Assembly (NCBI GenBank): GCA_964397545.1
Contig: CAYNIW010000025.1
Span: forward strand, 1-29,614
DNA from: JAFGIG01 sp964397545
GTDB lineage: Bacteria; SDB-A
Direction of reading: 5' to 3'
DNA: 29,614 nucleotides
The notes beneath the pieces were generated by a model, which searched no databases, was not told the DNA's origin, and saw only the letters and a list, made by a program, of their open reading frames with translations. Position numbers and translations under genes: made by a program. The first letter of the stretch is position 1, and every line of letters starts with the position of its first letter. Shown here in pieces: positions 15,744-24,040 of the stretch.

Positions 15744-17075
15744 CTAAAACTCGGCGTTGCTCGAAAAATGAAAATCTTTTATTTTCAGCGACGGGTTGAC
15801 GTATCCTCCTCCGAAAAAACCGGATGTCAGCTTCAGCTCGTCTCCTACCATTTCTACATTTGAAAAAGCGTTGATAACGCTTTCGGTGAATCTGAAATTT
15901 TTCAGCGCTTTTGTAACCTTGCCTTTTTCTATGAGGAAAAGCCCGTCCCTTGTCATGCCCGTAACCGTAACTTTCAGGGGATCAAGCATATTCGTGTAAT
16001 GAAATCTCGAGACAAGGATCCCATTGTCCGTCGAGGATATCATGTCTTCGATGCTGTCATTGCCCTTCGACATGACAAGGGCTCTTGGAAAAGGCCCGTG
16101 GCTGTTGGGCTGGGGAAGAGAATGTCCCGTAGATTCTGTTTTTGCCATCATGGCTGTTTTCCTGTCGTGAACAACGCCTTTGGCAACTCCGTTTTCGATT
16201 AGAATCACTTTTTTTGTCTGAGTTCCTTCGTAGTCAAAAGGGCATGCCTTGAAAAGATCATGGCGGACGTCGTCGGTTATGGTTATCTTCTCGCTCATAA
16301 TCTTTTTTCCGATGCTGTCGCTCATGAAAGATCTCTTTTCAATGAAAGAGAGCCCCGCGAAACTGCCATATCCGAGAAAAGCCATGAGGTCAGCTACCGC
16401 GGCAGGTTCGAGAATCACCGTGTATGGACCAGGAGGAAGGATTTGGAGTTTCCTGCCGGCGTCAGCTTTTTCGACGGCCTTTTTCACAACATCGTCAACT
16501 GGCACTCTTTCGGCGTCGAAAGAAGAAGCGCTGGACCAGCCGGATCCTTCATCATTCATGACCGAAAGAGATAGTGAGAAAAAAGACCTCAAGTGTTCTC
16601 TCCTCATCCCTTTGTTTGTGGCTATGAGTATAGAAGCGCTGCCGTTTCTCAAAAAACCGGCGGCTTCCATGTTCTTCTTTTTCGCCTCCTCAACGCATTT
16701 TCTAACTATTTCCGCTCTCGCCGAAGGATCGATTTCCACAGTTTTTTCAAAAAAAGCATCTTTGTCTGAAATACTATCCGAGGCGTCGAGCAGATCGGGT
16801 GTGCTTTTATCTTCCTTTGAAAATCTATTGATATCGAGCGCTTTATCCCAAAGCTTTTTCAATGTTTTTTCGGAAAGATTGTTTGCGCTGACTTTTGAAG
16901 ATCTACCGGATTGAATTATTCTGAGATCTACTTCCATGTCTTCGTTTTGGACATTTTGCGTTATGGAATTGTTTGAAAATCTTGTCGCCGCGGTTTTGTA
17001 AGCGTGAAAGATCAATTCCGTCTGTGTTTTTCCCGTCGTTTTGAGAAAATTCTCGACAGTCTCCTTGTCAATCAT
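15744..17075 (-). CDS. pmbA: TldE/PmbA, non-catalytic partner of TldD
   Basis: A 443-residue member of the TldD/PmbA family without an HExxxH motif, as expected for TldE, which shapes the tunnel leading to the TldD zinc site. Family features include 'FDYEGTQTKKVILIENGVAKGVVHDR' (Gly and Thr before a beta hairpin), 'STGHSLP' and 'GFFGGGYVNPS'. Its length is normal. The start ATG follows an excellent AAAGGAGG site. That site lies right after the stop of the C25 protease gene (11-bp gap), so the protease and TldE/TldD share a transcript. In E. coli tldD and pmbA are unlinked, so the tandem order here favours equal production of both subunits. Confidence 0.93.
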   Translation of the reverse strand: MIDKETVENFLKTTGKTQTELIFHAYKTAATRFSNNSITQNVQNEDMEVDLRIIQSGRSSKVSANNLSEKTLKKLWDKALDINRFSKEDKSTPDLLDASDSISDKDAFFEKTVEIDPSARAEIVRKCVEEAKKKNMEAAGFLRNGSASILIATNKGMRREHLRSFFSLSLSVMNDEGSGWSSASSFDAERVPVDDVVKKAVEKADAGRKLQILPPGPYTVILEPAAVADLMAFLGYGSFAGLSFIEKRSFMSDSIGKKIMSEKITITDDVRHDLFKACPFDYEGTQTKKVILIENGVAKGVVHDRKTAMMAKTESTGHSLPQPNSHGPFPRALVMSKGNDSIEDMISSTDNGILVSRFHYTNMLDPLKVTVTGMTRDGLFLIEKGKVTKALKNFRFTESVINAFSNVEMVGDELKLTSGFFGGGYVNPSLKIKDFHFSSNAEF

Positions 17076-17086
17076 TCGTCCTCCTT

Positions 17087-20000
17087 TTATCTTATCAAGA
17101 TGAATTTGCCCATTTCGCTAACTTCTCCGGCTCTGAAGAGGAAAAAATATGTTCCCGCCGGCGTAAGCTCCCCTCTCTCGTCTCTGCCGTCCCATTGAGC
17201 GATGTAAGTCCCCTTATCCATGTCTGAATCGACGAGAACGGCAATTTTTCTACCGGATAAGTCGAAAACCGAAATCTCTGTGTTAGTTCCGGATACGAGT
17301 GAATATTTGACGAAGAATCTCCCTGAAGTAGGATTTGGATAGAAACTTAAGATTTTTGTCAGATATTCTTCAACAAAGATGGAAGTGCAGCCTTCTTCCG
17401 CTCCTGTCCCTGAAAAAAGCCTTATCGAGACGTCGTCAAAATAATAACCTTCCGCACTGATAGTTGAATCGGATCCGAAACGCCAAGAAAATTTCAAAAA
17501 TCCCTGCTGGGGTACGACAATATTCTGAATAGCCCAATAATTTCTGTTTCCTGAGTAAAATGAATCGCCGTAATAAAAGCCACCAAATCCAAATGAGGCA
17601 CTGGTGTATCCTTCCATGGGAGACAGAGGAAGCCAATTGCCGCCACCGTCTGACGAATATTCCACTCTGCAGCCGTCGTATTTTTGCTGAATAGAATAAA
17701 AATGCCAGAAACTGAGAGTCGAGCCTTTTGTGCAGAAAATTTCCTCGGAGATTGTTCTTGCATTTATCATATTGTCATAATAACTTCCGGCATTACTACC
17801 GCAATACATCGATTTGAACTGCGACTTGAACCTTCTCGTCGTCACGTGCCAACACGCAGGCCCCGAAAAAGTCCAGTTCACGGAAGATTCGAAATTTTCC
17901 TGGTATGTCACAGAGCCTACGGCAAGCGTGAAAGTGTCGCAGAAAATATTCGAATCCGCAGTTTTCATCATAAGTTCAAATTCAGAAAAGTGAGGAATAA
18001 CGCATGATGAAGCTACTGATACTTCGAAAACATCGTCCATCCTCAGAGAAATTCCCGGTTGAATAATATTCAATGACTCTGTTGAGTCTATCAGCACCAT
18101 AAAAGGATCATTTCCTGTATTTCTCAAAGTGAATTCGACCTGGCGAGATGTCCCACTGCCTGAATTTTCCACTGTTAATCCAAATCTGTGGAAATGCCCG
18201 GGAATAAACTCCGAGGGTCCGTGATAACTTTTGATATCCAGAACACCAGCATTAACTCCGAGAAAAAAAGAGGTCATCCATACATTCTCTGAACTGTCAT
18301 AACATACAAGATTCAGAGGAATATTATACCGGTCAAAAACACCGGGCGCGATAGAAAAAGTCAAGGGCTCATGCGCTATAAGTGTGTCCCCCGGAGTAAA
18401 GTCGCCCAAAAAAACAGTGTCGTGATTGAGGACAACGCAGGAGTCATCCGATGATAAGTAAGCGCGGACCCCGATGGCATTTTCCGTCCCGTAATTGACA
18501 GCCGCTATTGTCATAGCGTATGAGCAGGCGGGATTTATTTCCCCGTTTTCGTATCCGCCGGATATTGTGTCTATGTAAGCCAGAGCGACATAAGGCTCAT
18601 TCGAAGATATCTGAAGAGTTTCCCTGTAGAAAAAATAATCCTTGGCATACACTGTGAATATGACAGGCGCGGGATCCGAAATAGAACATGGAATACAGGC
18701 AACTCCATCTATGCCGGTTTTCGCCATAAACCAAACTTCAGAGCCGTAAGTCCTCGAGAGACAGCAAGTCGCATCGGTCAGAGGTTGTCTCCCTGAATAA
18801 ACAGAGACAATAAAATTGAAATTTCCAAGTGTCAGCCGCGGGGGATGATTTACAATCATCGTCGAGGGTTCGCGTGAATATATCTGAGTTTCGGGATCTC
18901 CGAAGAGATTTAATTCCACCATACACCAGTGGTCCACATCTCTCATCGGGTTTGAGTTAGTTCCGAAAATAATTTTATCCTTCGCGGCAGAAAGGGCTCT
19001 GCCAATATTTCTCAGATCGAGTGTGAAAACAGCCTCAGCGGTCCACAAGCCCAAAAAATCGGAGCTTCCAAATCCCGGCGCCTGTCCCCATCCGTATCTC
19101 GAGTTGAAAATCGACGCGACAGCTCCGCCGTTCGGAGCGTTGAACAAATGCTCCGCGAGGCAGTCTTTTTGATCGAACCATCCCGCTTCGCAGGCTATTG
19201 AATGAATGACGCCAATTTTCATTCCGTTTATCAGGGCATCAGCCATAATCTTAGTCAGCATATCCGCAGGAGCGTTATACCAGTATGTCCCATTCTCGCT
19301 GCCGTGAGACGCTATATGACACCAGCCGTATCCCCTGCTGAGAGAATCGTTGAAACCTCCGGGATGAGAATAAAAGGATTCATACATTTTGGTATGTGAC
19401 CAATGAACCGGAAGACGATTGTCAGCTATAGAATCGCACAAAACGCTTCCATAATGATTGTAATTCGGCCAGAGCAACCCGCCTCCCTGCAGAGATCTCT
19501 CAAGATACCCATGAAGAGGATACATCTCGTATGTCAAAACTTTCTCAATATACCTTGTCACCTGGAAAGGTTCGGTCACCGGAAACCTGCCCACATAGAC
19601 GTCAGCGAACCAGTCGCATCCGTCAACGGAAAATTCTCCGTAAAGACGGTTTCCGTTGGCGTCCCAGTTAGACGAATAAGGGACTACGTCGGAAAAATAC
19701 ATATCACTCGGAGCGTTGTCGAAATATACTGTTCCTACTCTGACAGGGACCATTCTCGCGCCGAGATTTTCATAATCTCCGACAAGGACAAGATATATGA
19801 GCCCATGGTTCCTGTGGTAATCTTTCACGAATTCTCTCATTTTTTCAAGATCGTCATATCCTGCATAGTTCTGCGTGATCCACTCTTTCGTGAAAATACC
19901 CGCCCTTACGCCTTTTTCGGTTTTCCACTTCAAGAGATTTTCAAAATATTGGGACAGGTATTCCGGCGCTATCACTATGTATTCATAAAAGATCTCTCCG

Positions 20001-20641
20001 GCGAGTCTTTCAAAAGGGGAATTCTCATCAACCGCTTCAGGATTCCAAACCAGAGAAAGAACGTCTTCTTTGAAAACCCCCATCTGTTCCTGTGTTAAAA
20101 AAAGCGCTTCTTCGAGCCCCTCTTCGTATTGCAGGACGATTCTGGCGGAAGACATGTAGTATAGCTCTCTGCTGACGGGATTGTATCTGAAAGGGCAGAA
20201 GACCGCACATCCTATCATAAATCCGGATTTATTCCCGGTCCAAAAACTTTCAAGCGGTTCTTCGGGATAAAATGCGTCTTTTTGATAAACTTCATCGTCT
20301 TGTTTTTGAAATTGCGGAACAGAACCGTAGGGATATGGGTTCTGAGCCGGATAGACATCATGAATACCCAAAAACTCCCATTGGGCATCTTCTATGCGCA
20401 CCCGGACAATCCTCGATGTAGCGGGAATGCTGAGCATTATTTTCAATGAGGGAAGAGACGGGACCCCGCCGGATCGCGTATTTTTACCGCCTCTAATATT
20501 CACCGAACTGTAATCTGCTGTATTTTCTATTGAAATGTCATCCAAGGAAAGACTCAGGGGAAAAGCTGTTTCTCCCGCATAGGATTCAGCGGTTAAAAAG
20601 AACGCAGTTACTACCGCGAAAAAAAAGCTAACAGGTTTCAT
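17087..20641 (-). CDS. Secreted gingipain-like cysteine protease (peptidase C25) with sorting tail
   Basis: An 1184-residue protein. Residues 1-22 form a signal peptide ('SFFFAVVTAFFLTAESYAG'). Residues ~25-215 match a C25 propeptide region. The catalytic part (~220-600) holds His446 in 'CHIASHGSENG' and Cys484 in 'IHSIACEAGW', the His/Cys dyad of gingipains. 'GDPETQIY' marks its end, followed by Ig-like domains (~605-900) and a beta-sandwich with many Trp, Tyr and Cys residues (~900-1080). The last ~85 residues ('YPNPTSGRFFVKY', 'VFDLSGR', 'PAGTYFFLFRAG') form a FlgD/T9SS-like tail for cell-surface export. Gingipains cleave proteins at Arg or Lys; this one's specificity is unknown. No clear ribosome-binding site precedes the ATG. 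It is the first gene of the 14-gene run and shares its upstream region with the cupin-glyQS operon. Confidence 0.92.
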   Translation of the reverse strand: MKPVSFFFAVVTAFFLTAESYAGETAFPLSLSLDDISIENTADYSSVNIRGGKNTRSGGVPSLPSLKIMLSIPATSRIVRVRIEDAQWEFLGIHDVYPAQNPYPYGSVPQFQKQDDEVYQKDAFYPEEPLESFWTGNKSGFMIGCAVFCPFRYNPVSRELYYMSSARIVLQYEEGLEEALFLTQEQMGVFKEDVLSLVWNPEAVDENSPFERLAGEIFYEYIVIAPEYLSQYFENLLKWKTEKGVRAGIFTKEWITQNYAGYDDLEKMREFVKDYHRNHGLIYLVLVGDYENLGARMVPVRVGTVYFDNAPSDMYFSDVVPYSSNWDANGNRLYGEFSVDGCDWFADVYVGRFPVTEPFQVTRYIEKVLTYEMYPLHGYLERSLQGGGLLWPNYNHYGSVLCDSIADNRLPVHWSHTKMYESFYSHPGGFNDSLSRGYGWCHIASHGSENGTYWYNAPADMLTKIMADALINGMKIGVIHSIACEAGWFDQKDCLAEHLFNAPNGGAVASIFNSRYGWGQAPGFGSSDFLGLWTAEAVFTLDLRNIGRALSAAKDKIIFGTNSNPMRDVDHWCMVELNLFGDPETQIYSREPSTMIVNHPPRLTLGNFNFIVSVYSGRQPLTDATCCLSRTYGSEVWFMAKTGIDGVACIPCSISDPAPVIFTVYAKDYFFYRETLQISSNEPYVALAYIDTISGGYENGEINPACSYAMTIAAVNYGTENAIGVRAYLSSDDSCVVLNHDTVFLGDFTPGDTLIAHEPLTFSIAPGVFDRYNIPLNLVCYDSSENVWMTSFFLGVNAGVLDIKSYHGPSEFIPGHFHRFGLTVENSGSGTSRQVEFTLRNTGNDPFMVLIDSTESLNIIQPGISLRMDDVFEVSVASSCVIPHFSEFELMMKTADSNIFCDTFTLAVGSVTYQENFESSVNWTFSGPACWHVTTRRFKSQFKSMYCGSNAGSYYDNMINARTISEEIFCTKGSTLSFWHFYSIQQKYDGCRVEYSSDGGGNWLPLSPMEGYTSASFGFGGFYYGDSFYSGNRNYWAIQNIVVPQQGFLKFSWRFGSDSTISAEGYYFDDVSIRLFSGTGAEEGCTSIFVEEYLTKILSFYPNPTSGRFFVKYSLVSGTNTEISVFDLSGRKIAVLVDSDMDKGTYIAQWDGRDERGELTPAGTYFFLFRAGEVSEMGKFILIR

Positions 20642-20707
20642 TGATAGAATTCAGACCTTTATTCCTATATTAACAAAAAATCCTCTCATTTGGTATCAAT
20701 AATCTCA

Positions 20708-20735
20708 TTGACAAAAGTCAGGGCTCAAATATATT
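20708..20735 (+). promoter_or_regulatory. Promoter of the cupin-glyQ-glyS operon
   Basis: A perfect -35 TTGACA (20708-20713) is followed after 16 bp by TATATT (20730-20735), five of six matches to the -10 consensus. Transcription would begin near 20742 and give a ~30-nt leader carrying GGGAGG seven bases before the ATG at 20772. The leader is too short for a T-box or glycine riboswitch. A second TATAAT at 20750-20755 has no suitable -35. The 130-bp gap also serves the divergent protease gene, for which I found no convincing promoter. Confidence 0.65.
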
Positions 20736-20771
20736 CTCTTTGCTGTATTTATAATATCCGGGAGGTAAATC

Positions 20772-21044
20772 ATGGAAATTAAAATTGAGAGACATATATC
20801 GGACGAAAGAAAAAACGGGCTCGGTTCGGAAAAATGGCCTATCTGGTCATGCCCCGCCGAAACCTTTGACTGGGAATACGACGAGGAAGAAACTTGCGTG
20901 TTAATCGAAGGAAAAGTTCGAGTCAGATACGGAGACGACAATGAAGTCTCTTTCGGAGCGGGTGATCTCGTTGTTTTCCCCAAAGGCCTTAAATGCACAT
21001 GGATTGTCGAAGAACCTGTCAGAAAACTCTACCGGTTCGGATAA
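20772..21044 (+). CDS. Small cupin-domain protein (Cupin_3/EutQ-like)
   Basis: A 90-residue single-domain cupin. The pattern 'FDWEYDEEETCVLIEGKVRV' then 'FGAGDLVVFPKGLKCTWIV' ending 'VRKLYRF' matches the Cupin_3 (DUF861) group. These small barrels bind metals or small ligands, and most have no known reaction. Metal-ligand His residues of motif 1 are absent and replaced by Glu and Tyr, which is common in this group. GGGAGG precedes the ATG. The stop is one base from the glyQ start, so it is coupled to glycyl-tRNA synthetase. A role in glycine or aminoacyl-tRNA metabolism would be a guess. Confidence 0.85.
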   Translation: MEIKIERHISDERKNGLGSEKWPIWSCPAETFDWEYDEEETCVLIEGKVRVRYGDDNEVSFGAGDLVVFPKGLKCTWIVEEPVRKLYRFG

Positions 21045-21045
21045 T

Positions 21046-21897
21046 ATGTTTTTTGACGAGATGATAGGTGTTTTGGGAGATTTTTGGTCTTCAAATGGCT
21101 GTCTCATAGCTCATCCTTATTCAAGCGAAGTAGGAGCCGGCACTTTCAATCCTTTCACTTTCCTGTTTTCTCTCGGTAAAAGGCCTATCCGAATTGCCTA
21201 CCTCGAGATTTCAAAAAGGCCGAAAGACGGCAGATATAACGATAACCCCCTTAGATTTCAGCAGTTTACTCAGTTTCAGGTCCTTCTTAAACCCGCGCCT
21301 TCAGATGTCAGGAAACTCTATGTCGAAAGTCTCGAAAAAATAGGAATTAACTCTTCGGAACATGACATCAGATTCGTCGAAGATGACTGGGAATCTCCCA
21401 GTCTCGGCGCTTCTGGGCTGGGATGGGAAGTCTGGCTCGACGGAATGGAAATAAGCCAATTCACGTATTTCCAGCAGATGGGAGGACTTGAACTTGACCT
21501 TGTCTCGGCTGAAATTACATACGGCCTCGAAAGGATAGCCCTTTTCATTCAGAAAAAAGACCGCGTTCAGGACATATCCCTTTCAAAGGATCTTCTGTGG
21601 AATGATGTATACGGCATATCCGAAGCAGAATGGTGCGAATTTAATTTCCGAAAAGCAGACACCGATCTCTGCCGGGAAATTTTTGAAAAATATGAAAGAG
21701 AATCTTTGAGGCTTCTGGAAGATAAACTCGTTTTTCCCGCGTATGACTACGCAATAAAATGCTCTCACCTTTTCAATATATTGGACGCGAGAGGAGCCAT
21801 AAGCCCCGACGAAAGAGCCGCCTACATAGCGAGAATTAGAAAACTTACACGCGCCGCGGCTAAGACATTCAGGGACAAGGAAAACACTGATGAATGA
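21046..21897 (+). CDS. glyQ: Glycyl-tRNA synthetase alpha subunit
   Basis: A 283-residue catalytic subunit of the alpha2beta2 bacterial glycyl-tRNA synthetase. It charges tRNA-Gly in translation. The N-terminal 'SSEVGAGTFNPFTFL' and 'RRPKDGRY'-like segment (here 'KRPKDGRYNDNPLRFQQF') followed by 'QFQVLLKPAP' match GlyQ throughout. 'YFQQMGGLELD' and 'EITYGLERIA' are also family markers. The ATG at 21046, one base after the cupin stop, gives the family N-terminus; an earlier frame to 20941 overlaps the cupin gene and is rejected. The end overlaps glyS by 8 bp (ATGAATGA). Confidence 0.97.
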   Translation: MFFDEMIGVLGDFWSSNGCLIAHPYSSEVGAGTFNPFTFLFSLGKRPIRIAYLEISKRPKDGRYNDNPLRFQQFTQFQVLLKPAPSDVRKLYVESLEKIGINSSEHDIRFVEDDWESPSLGASGLGWEVWLDGMEISQFTYFQQMGGLELDLVSAEITYGLERIALFIQKKDRVQDISLSKDLLWNDVYGISEAEWCEFNFRKADTDLCREIFEKYERESLRLLEDKLVFPAYDYAIKCSHLFNILDARGAISPDERAAYIARIRKLTRAAAKTFRDKENTDE

Positions 21898-24040
21898 AAG
21901 TTTGTTATTTGAACTCTATTTCGAAGATATACCCTCTTCATATCTCCTGCCTTTTTCGTTTCAAATCAAGGAGAAAGCCGTTGAATTTTTTAACCAATCA
22001 AAACTGACATATTTAAACATCACTGTTTTTTTCACCCCCAGACGGCTGGCTCTTTTGGTTAATGGGTTGTCGTCAAAACAGCCTGACTCAGAAATGATCG
22101 TCACTGGTCCTTCCGTGAAAATTGCTTTTGGAGCAGAAGTAGGAGCGGAAAGCGCTGGAAATATTCTGTCCGGGTTAAAACCGACAAAAGCTCTTGAAGG
22201 ATTTTTGAAAAAAAACAACGCGGATAAGGACGATATTTTCATTGAGAAAAACGAAAAAGGAGAATTCGTCTGCATCAAAAAATCCATCCAAGGCTCAAGC
22301 GCGGAAACTCTGATTCCCCCGTGGATAAAAACCACGCTTTCTACTGTTAAATTTCCAAAGACAATGAGATGGGAACCTTCAGGATTCCGTTTCGCGAGGC
22401 CTATCAGAAACATCGTCTTATTGTATGGAGGAAAGGTTATTCCCCTGGAAATAGCCGGAGTCAATTCAACGGATAAGACCCTTTCAGGAGATATCGGGAA
22501 AAAGCGCGAGATCTTTTTGACGACGGAAAATTACTCTGATGAACTCAGGAAAAATAATATCATAGCTGATTTTTACGAAAGAAAAAACAAACTAAAAGAA
22601 AAACTCCAAAAAAAGAGCTCGGAACTCGGCGGCAAGCTTATTGAAGACGAGGAACTGCTCGACGAAGTATCAAATTTAGTCGAGTTCCCAGTCCTCGTAT
22701 CAGGTTCGCTTCCGGAAACTTACATGAGCCTTCCAAAAGAGATTATTACCACAGCGCTGAAAAGCCATCAGCGCGATTTTTCTGTTTGGGGTAAAAACGG
22801 CTCTCTTCTTCCTCATTTTATATATGTCGCCGACGGCATATCGCAAAAAGCCGCGGAAAATGCGGTGAAGGGCAATGAGACAATAGTCGGTTCAAGACTT
22901 GAAGACGCGTATTTCTACTACAATGAAGACACTAAGATTCCTTTTGAGAATTATCTCGATTCTCTCAATAAAATGACTTACATGAAAGGGCTTGGAACTC
23001 TTGGGGACAAAACTTTCAGATTGAGCGAAATGGCAGAATTTTTGAGCGGGTTTTGTCCGGAAAAAATCAATCTGCCTGCCCTCCAAAGGGCTTCTCTTCT
23101 ATGCAAGTGCGATATGGCGACTTCGATGATAAGAGACGGGAAAGAGTTCACTTCCCTTCAGGGAGTCATCGGTTATTATTATTCCGTTAAATCAGGTGAA
23201 CCGGAACTGACAGCAAAGATAATTAAAGAACACTATTTGGACTGGAATCCCTCCCAATCAGAAGCATCGAACGAATCCGTCATTCTCGGTTTAACCGACA
23301 AAATTGACCATCTCTGCGGTTTTATCTCCAAACTGGGCGCACCGACAGGTTCTGCGGATCCTTACGCGCTGAGAAAATCAGCCAATACAGTTATTAATTT
23401 TCTGCTGGCTAAAAAATGGCACATTGATCTGGAAAGTTGCATAGAGAAAAACCTCGATCTCTATGTTGGATCAGGATTTATGACCGGAGAAGAAAGAGAA
23501 AAGGCTTTGGAAAAAATCCAAAGCTATTTGGATTCAAGGCTTTCTAAATTACTCAAGGATAGAGATTTAAGATATGACGTTGTCGACGCCTCTTTGGCTT
23601 ACGCTTCAAATGATCCCCTCAAGGCGCTGGAAATCGCTGAAGCACTATCGGATTTCAGAGAGAAGGAAAACTTCATAGACTTAACCATCGCTTCAAAGAG
23701 AACGGAAAGAATTCTGGAGGGTTTTTTAAGTGAGGAAGAGCCGCTGGAAAAGCTTTTCTCGGAATCTCAGGAAAAAGAACTCTTTCTCAGCCTTAAAAAA
23801 ACACGCCCTGTTGTGGAAAATTTTGTCCAAAAAAAAGATTATCGCGGAGCGATGGAAGAACTCTTGAAACTCAAAAAACCTGTTGACGATTTCTTCGACA
23901 ACGTAATGGTCAATACAGGTGATGCAGCTCTTGAAAAAAACAGAAAAACCCTGCTTTTATCCGCGTCGCGACTTTTTAAGAGATTCGCCGATCTTAGCAA
24001 AATTGTCATAGAAGGGAAGGAAAAAAACTCCCTTTCATAA
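21890..24040 (+). CDS. glyS: Glycyl-tRNA synthetase beta subunit
   Basis: A 716-residue tRNA-binding subunit that pairs with GlyQ. It is slightly longer than the usual ~690. Family segments appear in order: 'FTPRRLALLV' (~45), 'PKTMRWEPSGFRFARPIRNI' (~155), 'SLPKEIITTALKSHQRDF', 'GSRLEDAYFYYNED', and the helix 'GAPTGSADPYALRKSANTVI'. The C-terminal anticodon-binding helices include 'FVQKKDYRGAMEELLKLKKPVDDFFDNVMV'-type sequence near residue 640. It overlaps glyQ at its start. It also overlaps the stop of hutU, read from the other strand, by 6 bp, with no visible terminator between the two converging genes. Confidence 0.96.
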   Translation: MNESLLFELYFEDIPSSYLLPFSFQIKEKAVEFFNQSKLTYLNITVFFTPRRLALLVNGLSSKQPDSEMIVTGPSVKIAFGAEVGAESAGNILSGLKPTKALEGFLKKNNADKDDIFIEKNEKGEFVCIKKSIQGSSAETLIPPWIKTTLSTVKFPKTMRWEPSGFRFARPIRNIVLLYGGKVIPLEIAGVNSTDKTLSGDIGKKREIFLTTENYSDELRKNNIIADFYERKNKLKEKLQKKSSELGGKLIEDEELLDEVSNLVEFPVLVSGSLPETYMSLPKEIITTALKSHQRDFSVWGKNGSLLPHFIYVADGISQKAAENAVKGNETIVGSRLEDAYFYYNEDTKIPFENYLDSLNKMTYMKGLGTLGDKTFRLSEMAEFLSGFCPEKINLPALQRASLLCKCDMATSMIRDGKEFTSLQGVIGYYYSVKSGEPELTAKIIKEHYLDWNPSQSEASNESVILGLTDKIDHLCGFISKLGAPTGSADPYALRKSANTVINFLLAKKWHIDLESCIEKNLDLYVGSGFMTGEEREKALEKIQSYLDSRLSKLLKDRDLRYDVVDASLAYASNDPLKALEIAEALSDFREKENFIDLTIASKRTERILEGFLSEEEPLEKLFSESQEKELFLSLKKTRPVVENFVQKKDYRGAMEELLKLKKPVDDFFDNVMVNTGDAALEKNRKTLLLSASRLFKRFADLSKIVIEGKEKNSLS

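Noticed and set aside
16249..16914. 221-residue + strand open frame
   Set aside because: It is antisense to tldE, whose family assignment is clear; the composition is Ser/Phe-rich, as expected of a shadow frame.
19403..20098. 231-residue + strand open frame
   Set aside because: It is antisense to the C25 protease N-terminal half, including conserved sequence, and shows no recognisable domain.
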